DNA from: Spinacia oleracea
Taxonomy: Eukaryota > Streptophyta > Magnoliopsida > Caryophyllales > Amaranthaceae
Direction of reading: 5' to 3'
Assembly (NCBI RefSeq): GCF_020520425.1
Contig: NC_079492.1
Coordinates: 69,245,671-69,309,670 of the forward strand
DNA: 64,000 nucleotides
Positions 43,438-53,153 of this stretch are shown one piece after another (the first letter of the stretch is position 1; every line of letters starts with the position of its first letter). A program made the position numbers and the translations under genes. Under the pieces are notes generated by a model, which worked only from the letters and a program-made list of their open reading frames with translations, was not told the DNA's origin and did no database searches.

Positions 43438-44566
43438 CCAATTGTTACTTCTCATTTCTCATATATAAGGGTATTTTATACGGATTTTATACTAATAACA
43501 TAGTCCAAAGTGAGATGTCTTCCTAAAACCAATTAACAATAAAAGAAGTAGTCCACCTAGCTTTTATAAACTATTACTCCGTAGTTCTTTTTATAGATGC
43601 CGTGGCATAGTGCTAGTGCTTAAAATTGTGTCATGTGATCCATGGACTCGCTTTATACTGCTTTTTAATACTCCGTGAATCTGTTTAGATTAATTATTTA
43701 TTTTATGTACATACTCCTTTAATTATTGGATTTGAAATACTCTAGTGTATATGGAGCACTCAGTAGTAAGATGAAACTGGTAAGCTTCCTCTTTCTATTG
43801 ACATGTTTTTCAAAAGAGTGATTAATTATGAATATAAACAACTCTTCTTTAAATAAGTTATGCTAAGTGGGTAGGCAGGTAGGTACATAATCGTATTGAT
43901 CGTACGAAGTATTACAAGATTGACTAACACGGCAATACATTACCTTATTATTATGATCATTACGACTATCAAAATTGCTTCTTTGTTTTTAAATAATATT
44001 CAACATCCTCATATTTACACATGATGAATTACCAATTATGGGTTGGTATAATGGCTAAAACTGAATTTTGTGTGTAATATGTCAAAGTGTCGCCAAACGC
44101 TGAAATAATCACAACATATTCCATTAGTAAATAGACGTGGTTTTGCAATCGTCTGCTTATTGAGAATTGAGATTGTGATTCTTATCTTCCATTTTAGGAA
44201 TAAAAAGACTTGATAAAACAAAAAGATCCATAGAAAAACACCAATTGCTTGCTACTATCCCTTCATTTTCACCCTTTTTCGTTCAAACTTCGGGGGACAT
44301 AAAAAGGTTGAGGTTAGACGTATTACAACCGTAGAAGAACATGAAGTGATGAAGATGCCTGGAAAAATTAAAGGAAAAAAAGAATATTTCGTAAATAAAA
44401 ATCAATAAATTATCATCAGTAATCCATGAATTCTGATAGGCTAAAATTGGTTGGACAACGATTACCCAGTTTTTAAACTTTGTTGTAACAATTCAGATTC
44501 CGTTGACTATCAACTCTGTACTTTTGGAACAGACACATAATTTAATTGTGCAGAATGTATCAACAA
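43438..44566. other. Intergenic, 5' flank of the tRNA gene
   Basis: No gene. A CAA-like motif (CAACAAATC) directly precedes the tRNA, as often seen upstream of plant tRNA genes. Confidence 0.4.
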
Positions 44567-44638
44567 ATCAGAGTGGCGCAGCGGAAGCGTGGTGGGCCCA
44601 TAACCCACAGGTCCCAGGATCGAAACCTGGCTCTGATA
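44567..44638 (+). tRNA. Cytosolic initiator tRNA-Met (CAT)
   Basis: 72 nt. Acceptor stem ATCAGAG/CTCTGAT, discriminator A, D arm with GCGCAGCGGAAGCG, anticodon stem TGGG/CCCA with loop CCATAAC (anticodon CAT), and the eukaryotic-initiator T loop ATCGAAA in place of TTC. No intron, no encoded CCA. A T run at 44669 can terminate Pol III. The sequence is that of the plant initiator tRNA as I know it. Its 3' end is the primer that matches the PBS of the Ty1-copia element in this window. Confidence 0.97.
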
Positions 44639-44761
44639 CTGAAGAGTAAGCTTCCAAATGCCAACAACTTTTTTGCATTTTTTCGAAGTGGAAGAATAGG
44701 ATTACAACAGTTGCGCTTATTATACTTTAAATAATTTCATTTTCGCTGAAGTAGACAACCA

Positions 44762-44822
44762 ATCAGAGTGAAGTAATTGGAAATGCTGTGGGTCCATAAC
44801 CCAAATCTGGCATTGGTATTTT
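44762..44822 (+). pseudogene. Decayed tandem copy of the initiator tRNA-Met gene
   Basis: ATCAGAGTG... and GTGGGTCCATAACCCA repeat the acceptor and anticodon arms of the gene at 44567. About 15 nt, including the B box/T arm, are deleted and the acceptor stem is mismatched. Shared flanking words (ATGCCAAC...TTTTTTGCA) show it arose by tandem duplication. Confidence 0.8.
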
Positions 44823-45321
44823 AGAGTTTGATGCCAACGTTTTTTGCACTCACTCTAAGCTCCATATTTTTTATACGGAGTATTAATTAGGAACATTTGA
44901 ATTAATTAAATTTAATAGGAATAATTTTTTTACTTATGAATAATGATGATAGTAGATAAGTATCATCATTAGGTATGTGGCAGAGACTCAAAGTTATCAA
45001 CTTTCATCATTTAGTTACTAATAAAAAATAGTCAAAAGTTGGCCTAAGAAATTGTGGAAAGTTCAATAAAGAAGTTTATTTTATGTTTAGAAGCTATACA
45101 AATATTTTTCTTTGGTAGAATGTTTGTTGATAATTTCATAAAAACTAAGGGTTAATAAAGTTCAGATTAGAGTGTAACATATAACTAAAATGAGTTCTAT
45201 AAATTACATTTGAAAAAATTAAAATTAAAATAAGTTGAATAATGAATTTTTTTAAGGTAAAATTAGTTCATTAATAAAATAGTCATACGACATCTATAAT
45301 AGAAATCAAAACTAACAAATA
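44823..45321. other. Intergenic; no gene
   Basis: AT-rich, no feature recognised. Confidence 0.4.
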
Positions 45322-45565
45322 CTCCCTCTGTTCCATAATGTTCCTCATGTTTACTATTCATATGGTCAAAGTTTAAAAACTTTGGCCGTAATTAATAGTA
45401 TGATTAAGAGTATAAATGTTAACTTGTGGGATATCATTGTATTCGTTTCAATATAATTTTTTTTATAACATTTACTAATACGAAACTATAATTATTAACG
45501 GTCAAAGTAGTGCATTGGATACCGCGCATAATGGAAAAGTGAGGAACATTATGGAACCGAGGGAG
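45322..45565. mobile_element. Stowaway-like MITE, 244 bp
   Basis: CTCCCTCTGTTCCATAATGT at the left, CATTATGGAACCGAGGGAG at the right, TA TSD on both sides. Confidence 0.85.
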
Positions 45566-46147
45566 TACAAAACAACTAGGATCAAACGAAATTCTAATCC
45601 GGCAAAACTACGATCGTTATGGATGAGATCCGACAATGAAGAATACCCTCTTACACATCGTTGTTTAGGTGAATAATGTATCTTAAGACTCACTGTATTT
45701 TTTTATATAATGTTAAATTATTTGGATTTATGTTGGCAACACTTTCTAGAAGAAAATGTAAGATTGCTTGATACTTATCTAGGATTTGTTTAAAGTTTGA
45801 ACTGCCCCTCTTATTCTGTTCTCCATACCCTTGATACATTCTTTTCGTTTGATTTATTGCTTGATACTCAACTCCTTTTCGTTTAATGTATTGCTTGATA
45901 CTCAAGTTCCTTTTTCTCTTGGCAATTGGACTTTGCAAATGTATATCCAATTGGAAAGAAGAAATATATTTTCATGTAATAAGAGCAAGATTTAATGAAC
46001 CATGTCAACATAGTAGCGCTATGCTTTAGATTTTGCTAGCTAGATGCTTTCTAATCAATATGTCCAATCTTATATAATCCTATATAATAAAAAACCTCTG
46101 TGTTGATTAGCCTGATTGTTAGGGCATCAACAAAGTTCTCTAGCCTG
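45566..46147. other. Intergenic; no gene
   Basis: Short repeat ATTGCTTGATACTCAA near 45855-45905. No gene seen. Confidence 0.4.
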
Positions 46148-46152
46148 AGACG

Positions 46153-46388
46153 TGAAGACAAAATGTCAGAGAGGAATTATATGGAGAAGGAAGAAGCGCT
46201 CATTCTCATTGATTGAGTGGAATTGTGCCACACATCATCATACATATACTAGAGTAAAGACCACTGAACAGAAAAGACAAAATGAGAAAAGGAACAATAA
46301 CTAATTGTTTTAGGGAAATACTAAGGTGCAACGCAGTGCACTGTAACACTAAGAGAAGAGCAGAAAAATAAATTTAGCTTCCTTATCA
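46153..46388 (-). repeat. Ty1-copia 3' LTR (236 bp)
   Basis: On the minus strand starts TGATAAGGAAGCTAAATTT and ends TTTTGTCTTCA. Preceded by the tract CTTGAGGGGGAA (46389-46400), the plus-strand primer. Confidence 0.93.
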
Positions 46389-46404
46389 TTCCCCCTCAAG
46401 CTTG

Positions 46405-47640
46405 GAATGAGAAGAACTTGCAGCTCCTAGTTTGGAGAGTAGGTACTAATGTTGATGGACAAAGTTGCCTTGTTGTCACATTTGAGCAGTGCTGGTCCAA
46501 GGGACTTTTAAACCCAAGTCCTTTAACATAGAAGTAAACCAAGTAACCTCACAAGTGGTAAGAGCCATTTCCCTGTATTCATCCTAAACGGAAGATCTGG
46601 CTACCACCTATTGTTTTTTCGCTTTCCATGAGATGGGTGAATCTCCCAACAGAATGCAATATCCATTAGTATATCTTCTAGTGACCGGACATCCAACCCA
46701 ATCACTATTACAGTAAGCAGTTAAGATAGCAGTTGATTGACATGCCAACAAGGTGCCCTGCCCAAGTGAGTTTAGAAGATACCTAAGGAAGATACCTAAG
46801 GACTCGCTTTGCAGCTTGTAGGTGAGAAGTTATTGGTCGTTGCATGAATTGAACTAGCACTTGAACTGTGAAGTTGATATCAGGCCTAGTAATGGTTAGG
46901 TACAGTAACTTTCCTACCAGCCTTTGGTACACTTCAGCACGAGGTAAGAGATCTCCCAAGGTTGGTCTAAGCTTAATGTGAGTGACCATAGGTTGCTATA
47001 CTGGTCTAGACTGGGTCATCCCATACTCAGTTAAGAGGTCAAGCACATATTTCTTTTGTGAAATGAAAAATGTTCAATTTCCAGACCAAGGAAGTATCGG
47101 TGTGCACCAAAATGTTTCATCTTAAATCTTTGAGATAGAAAGGATTTGAGATTATTGATTTCCTGTTGAAAATTTCCAGCAATTAACAAATCGCCCACAT
47201 ATTATTAATATTGCCACTAATGTAGCTTCAGTTTTCTTTGTGAACAACGAATAGTCTGCCTTGGATTGGATGTAATCAAAGGACTTTAAAGTTTTTGTGA
47301 GCTTAGCAAACCACTGTCGTGGAGCTTGTTTCAGTCCATATAAGGACTTTCATAGCTTATACACTTGACAGATGTAGTCTCCAGTCTTGACCGGAAGACC
47401 AGACCCAACATAACCCTGAGGCAACTTCATATACATATCCTCAATCAAATCACCATGAAAAATGTGTTCTTCACATCCATATGATACATTATCCATCCAT
47501 GCATGGCATCAACAACAAGGAGGGATCTCACTGTAGTCATCTTGGCCACGGGTGTAAATGTTTGATCAAAATAAGTCCCTGGTCTTTGTCGGCATCCTAG
47601 TATGACTAATCTGACCTTGTTCCTCTCAACTGACCCATCT
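46405..47640 (-). pseudogene. Ty1-copia reverse transcriptase and RNase H, degenerate
   Basis: Pieces of RT are readable in changing frames, including the catalytic box at 47201-47190, which reads YVGD instead of YVDD; one catalytic Asp is lost. [20 protein letters not shown] and [20 protein letters not shown] (46783-46989) mark the RT-RNase H link. [19 protein letters not shown] (near 46670-46730) is the RNase H start. Several stops are present. Confidence 0.8.
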
Positions 47641-48390
47641 AGATGATGTTTGGTTTTGTATATCCACTTAGTCCCAATAGCCTTCTTCCCTTTTGGAAGA
47701 TCTGTGAGGTACCACGTGCCATTTTCTCCAGGGAAGATAACTCTTCATTCATTGCGGTCAACCAACGTAACAAGAACGTTTGGCATCTTCTTTGAAGTTT
47801 GTGGGATCGGGAGTAGTTTGTCACAGAAGCCAAAAAAAAACACGAGAATTCAAGGGAAATGGATGTGACGACTAGGTTGGCTATGGGAGTAGGATTTATG
47901 GTGTTGGAATAATCCTTCATCCAGATTGGTGGTTGAGTAGGTCTGGTAGACCTTCTCATGGGTGCATGTGGTGTTTGATGAGATTGATTTGTTGGTGTAG
48001 GTGAAGGTGAGGATGGTGTTTGAAGTGTTTGGCTGTTTGTGGTTATGATAGGTGTACAATCCTCGTATTGAGTTAGGTTAGGTGTTTGCGAGGTTGTGGT
48101 TGGAACCGGTTGCAAAAGAGAGTGCAAAGTGGTATTATTGTACGGAAATATGTTCTCATGGAACTTGACATCTCTCGAGATGAATCTTGTTTGAGTTAGC
48201 AGGTTTATGAGATTATATCCCTTGGTGTTATGCGGGTAACCAAGGAATATGCAAGGCACTCCCCGGGGGCTGAGTTTATCAGTTTGTGTTGCTGGATTGT
48301 AGGCAAATGCTAGGCAGCCAATTGCTCTCAAATGGTTGTATACAGGTCTATGCAACATTTCAAAAAAAAGTTTTGTTGTGCAAAATAGGT
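47639..48390 (-). pseudogene. Ty1-copia integrase C-terminus and pol linker
   Basis: Contains MLHRPVYNHLRAIGCLAFAY and GVPCIFLGYPHNTKGYNL (typical copia integrase C-terminal motif), a Thr/Pro/Ser-rich linker, and the start of the RT region (TAMNEELSSLEK). A frame change occurs near 47700. Confidence 0.82.
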
Positions 48391-48399
48391 GTTGACACT

Positions 48400-48831
48400 C
48401 TATTGATGAGAAAAAGATGCTGCAAGAACACAATCACCCCAAAACGACAAAGGGAGGCCTGCCTGAAATCTCAAAGCTCTAGTTACTTCTAACAAATGAT
48501 TGTGCTTTCTTTCCACCTTTCCATTTTGTTGAGGTCTATCAACACACGAAGTTTGGTGCACTATCCCATACCTTACAAAGTGAGGTTGAGCTTTGGAATC
48601 ATCCAGCTCTAAGGCATTGTCTGATCTAATGATCTTGATTTGTTTCCCAAATTGAGTTTTTGCGTAGTTTATGAAGGTTTCAAGGGTGGTCCAGGCTTGG
48701 GACTTCAACTGGATCAAATACACCCAAGTGGTGCTGAAGTCATCAACTATGGTCAAGAAGAACTTGAATTTCCCTTTTGCCGGGACCTTGTATGGACCCC
48801 ATATGTCTATATGTATCATCTCAAATTGCAA
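48400..48831 (-). pseudogene. Ty1-copia integrase core
   Basis: The DDE catalytic residues are readable: D in HIDIWGP, D in IIRSDNALEL, and E in QQNGKVERKHNHLL. The fold corresponds to the rve domain. The frame ends early near 48400 and shifts to the next frame (47639-48433), so no complete integrase is made. Confidence 0.88.
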
Positions 48832-49547
48832 CTGACATGCTCAAAGCATATGCATGGTTGTTTTACAAACTTGGCCATAGGACACGTGATGCAAGTGCAA
48901 TCATAAGAGCCTATGTCTGCCGATATTTCAGGGATTTGCTTAAGTTTCAGCGTGGGAGCGTGCCCAAACCTATTATGCCACATAGTGTAAGACTCAACAC
49001 TAGTCATATTGCTGCTCCCAACATGATTTCCATCAATAGAAACACCAAAAGCACTAGGTAACGAATTTAGATCAATAGACTCAACGGGCACATCTAGAAA
49101 GTAATACAAACCATTATGTTGTCTACTAATACCTTTAACTCTGTAATTGGTGTTGTCTCTTATCACACAAAAATCAGGATGCAAAATTACTTGGCAGTTG
49201 TTGTCCTGACTTAACTTAGTTACAGACAAGAGATTATGTTTCAAGGAGGGCACGAACAACACATTTTTGAGCACAAGTGAGTTAGGCAAGATAATATCTC
49301 CAATTTTTGATATGCTAGACAATGCACCATTAGGAAAATTTATTCTTGGAAGGTTATGAACAACAACATAATTATGAAACATATTAGCATGGGCAGTCAT
49401 ATGATCTGAAGCTCCCGAATCAATAATCCAACTATTCACATTAGCAGTTACATTACAAAAAGTAACCATGCCTTCAAAAGAAATGTCTAAATCATCATCA
49501 ATTTCAGAATGAGACTTAGGAGAAGGAGTTGTAGATATACCAGGCAA
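48816..49547 (-). pseudogene. Ty1-copia protease and GAG-pre-integrase region
   Basis: The aspartic protease active site WIIDSGASDHM is intact at residues about 40-50. The pre-integrase motif MWHNRFGHAP and the CITCPMAK finger follow at residues about 188-222. The upstream link to gag is broken by stops. It overlaps the integrase frame end, indicating a frameshift near 48830. Confidence 0.85.
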
Positions 49548-49761
49548 ATTTTTTAACAGGTTATGTAAAAGAGATTAAACCTAATTCAGATTTGGTGTCT
49601 GGTTTTCCCTGTGCCATGGATGCTGTTTTAACCTCAAGTTTGGACTTTCCTTTAGACCACTTTTGCTGAGATGAAGAGTCCCTTGGCCTTGATGAGCTCG
49701 CTTCATTTCGCTGTTGTTGTCTATATCTTGGATGCCACTATGGATATCCAACAACAGTAAA

Positions 49762-50478
49762 TCATTTTTCTGTATAGTGACCCTTTCCTCTACAAGCATT
49801 ACATGACATATCAGAGGACTTGCTATACATTGTTGCGGAGTCCAACTCCATTTTTGCCGGCTTCAAAACTTCTCGTTGTGACTCCTCTTGTTGAATGGAC
49901 GAACATGCTGTTTCTACTGTCGGTATAGGACATATGAGAAGCAACTGGCTGCACAAGGCTCCATATTTTTCATCCAACCCATTTAAGAATCGCAAGAGAC
50001 GTTGCTCCTCGTTTTGTCTGCCAAGAGCACGGATATATGCAGTCACATCCGTCACCACTGTGGTCATTGCCGGCAATGAGTTCATGGACTCAAGCTCTTG
50101 CCAAAACGCCCTCATTAATGTATAATACTCATGGACACCACTTCCATTCTGTTTGAGACCATACAAGTCTCGATTTAGCTTATACTTACGAGATCCATTT
50201 TTCAAAGCAAATTGCTTTTCAAGGTGAACCCAAGATTCTCGAGCCGTATTGAGGAAGATAATCGAGCTTTTAATGATGTCTGAAACAGAGGCATGGATCC
50301 ATCCCAATATTGTGGAATTCCAGGTATCCCAAAGCTCTGCCTTGACCTCGTCAGTGGAACGCAATATGGTTCCATTCATGAATCTCAGTTGTCGTTTGGA
50401 ACCAAGCGCAATTTCCATAGACCTACGCCATACCCGATAATCATGGGCTCCTAGAAGCTTAGAAATAGCGATAGTATG
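49762..50478 (-). pseudogene. Ty1-copia Gag, main part
   Basis: Encodes the N-terminal copia-type Gag domain (LLGAHDYRVWRRSMEIAL) and the UBN2-like capsid part (SWVHLEKQFALKNGSRKYKL, LRFLNGLDEKYGALCSQLLL). It ends in the zinc knuckle CNACRGKGHYTEK, where the expected last Cys is a TGA stop. A second stop follows (TAG before WHP). Gag would form the particle and bind RNA; this copy cannot make a full product. Confidence 0.88.
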
Positions 50479-50938
50479 TGTAGACACCTACTTTTGTCCC
50501 CATTCCCGAAAGGGAAAGGTTCGATGATGAAAACGTAAATCTCCACTTGACAACGCATCTCCTATGAAATAAACGAATCTCAATTCCCCTTTTCATTTCA
50601 CCCGAAACCTGCTATTTATGGAAACCTGCTAAAAATAGTAACTACCGTAAAAGGTAGCTTCTAAAAGTGGCAAATCATAAAAGATAGAAACCTGTCAGAA
50701 TTAGGTGTTGCATTCCAACATAAATCCTAAATGAGATAGAAAACTGCGAGAATCCTATTCCTAATATGATTCGGAAATAAGAGTTACGTATTAATTAAAA
50801 TCCTAACGAGCCTAGAGTTTGTAACGGGCCCAGACGCATTCCGTCATAAAATTGATACGCGCTAAAAGACTCGAATTAATCTCAAATTCTACGGATTTCA
50901 GGAATCCGAATCTGACTAAAGAAAACAGCCCAGACCCT

Positions 50939-51000
50939 ATTTTCAACGCCTGGCTCTGGGCGCCGAAATCTTCGGCGCCCAGGCCTGGGCGCTGAAAATA
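50939..51000. repeat. GC-rich double-palindrome module, copy 1 (5' LTR)
   Basis: Core CTGGGCGCCGAAATCTTCGG then CGCCCAGGCCTGGGCG, bounded by TTTCAACGCC and GGCGCTGAAA. It lies about 75-135 bp upstream of the LTR TATA box. Confidence 0.85.
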
Positions 51001-51072
51001 CCTGGGTACGTGTTTTTTCCTAATTCTTTATGGATTAGAACTCTGCAATTCTATCTTTCCACGAACTCTTCC

Positions 51073-51083
51073 CTATAAATAGG
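51073..51083 (+). promoter_or_regulatory. TATA box in the 5' LTR
   Basis: CTATAAATAGG; transcription should start about 30 bp downstream. The identical box in the 3' LTR is at 61805-61815 and would drive read-out transcription into the Ty1-copia gag leader. Confidence 0.7.
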
Positions 51084-51941
51084 CCCCTAAATTCGACGTG
51101 AAAGACACAACAACAACACACAATTATATTCTGAGTATTGACTCCAACCCTTAGCCTAAGCCTCTCGCTGCGAAACTGTTCACGCGTTCTGTCGCAATCG
51201 ATCCATAAATCGAACAGAACGTATCCTGTCCCATAATTGAGATTCGTTAAATAAAAAGGAGAAATAGCAAAGTCAAAGTGGTTAGTTTTCTGAGAACCGT
51301 GACGCACCTCTCAAGGGTGCGTCGTAATGTGTCCCTTTTCGATGATTTAACTGCTTTCCTCGCCCTTTTTATGAACTGTTAAACTAACCTAATCTGATTG
51401 TTCTATCACGCCTAACAAATATGATATTTTTGGGAAATCGGATTATCATGCTAGGTCCCTTAATGCTATTTAAATCAGATAATCACGATCGAATTAATAT
51501 TATATGTTGCATATTGCTAAAATCAACTCAGATTAGTTTAATAGTCAACGCATGTCCCTTCAATTATTTATGCTGAGCTAGTAAGGATATCCTGCCTCTG
51601 GAGTTATCGACGAGCGAAGTACTCCTCTCGGTAGTTACAGTCCCCCGAACCCTCAATCTCTACCTTGCGGGTGTATGTTGAGAGATCCCCACACCAGGGA
51701 TCACAAGGGAACCTACGTCCGTCGTGGTCAAACATAATTGCACTCCCTTTATGTCACGATAACCGGGTTTTGTCAGTTTTTCTCATTGTCGTTAAAAACT
51801 GAATGGCGACTCCTATATTGCTAGTCAATTGGGTGTATACTCACAGGAAATCCGATTACACTTGATTGAATAAAAAGAATCGTCACACCCACGAGGGACG
51901 AGGTCACGCATTAGCCTCGCGCTTTTTCGACCCCCTCACAG

Positions 51942-51959
51942 TGGCGACTCCGCTGGGGA
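51942..51959 (+). other. Primer binding site, tRNA-Arg type
   Basis: TGGCGACTCCGCTGGGGA, one base after the 5' LTR. This is the tRNA-Arg primer used by Ogre/Tat elements. Confidence 0.85.
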
Positions 51960-53153
51960 TAGTGAAGGAAATACTCGTGCTTGTAGGTAATCAAAATAGC
52001 CGAAGGGTGAAACGATCCTACCCCGCGTTTATTTCCCCATCAAGTTGGGACGACTTGAAAATCAGCCTATTAATGTGAACGGGCAGAACCGCATAACGAA
52101 TCTCGGCTCCCTCGGGAGTTGGGACTAAGGATACCTTTTTTCGCCAATAGAGGGGTGCATACGCCGCGCATGTTTCCCACTCGGTACTTGTGCAGGTAGT
52201 ACACCTATCCCGAACCCAATCGCTCGCCCATTAGGTCCCTCTCGCCTGCATGCCCCCTTGGCTTGCACTTGCGGGTTGGCCTCTTGAGCGAAATTCGTCT
52301 GTTGAAGACACTACCTCGACCGGGGCATGTGTTGGATCTACGATAGAAGCGGTACCAAGCCATGCGCAAATAAACTACCCATAGAAGCCTATCATAAACT
52401 ACGTGGCATATTTAAAATCCATGTTTGTAATGTAGTTATGTGTAGCGAAATATGTGATTGTGTGTGACAAACTGTCCTAGAAAACCAACGACCTTAAAAA
52501 TTGCCCAAACATTTATAGACTAATTTGCCAAAGAGTTATACCAAAACACGTGTTCCGCAAACCCGAATGATCGCCACAAAATAAGCGACGCTCGGGATGG
52601 CCTGTAACGAATCCCACAAACGCTGTTACGCGTAAAGGACGTTATTAGGAAAGCACGCAAATCGAAGTCGCATAAACAGAAGACAGAAAACGAGAACCAG
52701 CCAGGGACGAATTTTCAACGCCCCTGGCTGGGCGCCAGAATTTCTCACGCCCCACGCTGGGCGCTGAAGTTGCTACTTGGCCTTCTGGTCAGGCGCAGCA
52801 GCCTCGGTGCCCGCGCGAAAGGAAAATACGTAGCGCAAAAAAATGTTCATAAAAAGAATTGCTACGAGGGCATAAGAAAAGCACTCGATTTCAAAAGCGA
52901 CTCACAAAAAATTAATAACTCTTTGTGTCGTTGTTAGGCCTCCTACGACGACAATACCCGGCACCAAAACCGAACGTGCTAATAACTATGAATGTCACAC
53001 GGGCAAGTGTTTCGAAAATCCAAAGAATGACTAAAATAAAAAAAAAACCAAAAAGTGTAGCGACAAAAGAAAGAGTGAAAAACCAATTTAGAGAGTCGAA
53101 GTCTAGACTAAGTAATGCTTGAAACTTTGGGAACCTAAACTTTAGCTTATCTT
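51960..53153 (+). other. 5' leader of the Tat/Ogre-like element
   Basis: About 1.2 kb without a long frame. Holds one GC-rich double palindrome (52711-52772). Long leaders are normal in this lineage and should contain the packaging signal. Confidence 0.6.
52711..52772. repeat. GC-rich double-palindrome module, copy 3 (leader)
   Basis: TTTTCAACGCCCCTGGCTGG ... CCCCACGCTGGGCGCTGAA. Same length and layout as copy 1 with different internal bases. Confidence 0.8.

Larger units (their letters stand above)
50479..51940 (+). repeat. 5' LTR of the Tat/Ogre-like element (1462 bp)
   Basis: Starts TGTAGACACCTACTTTTGTC and ends CGACCCCCTCACA. Contains the GC-rich double palindrome (50939-51000) and a TATA box at 51073. 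Confidence 0.95.

Noticed and set aside
51035..51307. 90-residue frame repeated in both LTRs of the Tat/Ogre-like element
   Set aside because: It lies across the TATA box and transcription start on the opposite strand, and is present in both LTRs only because they are copies.
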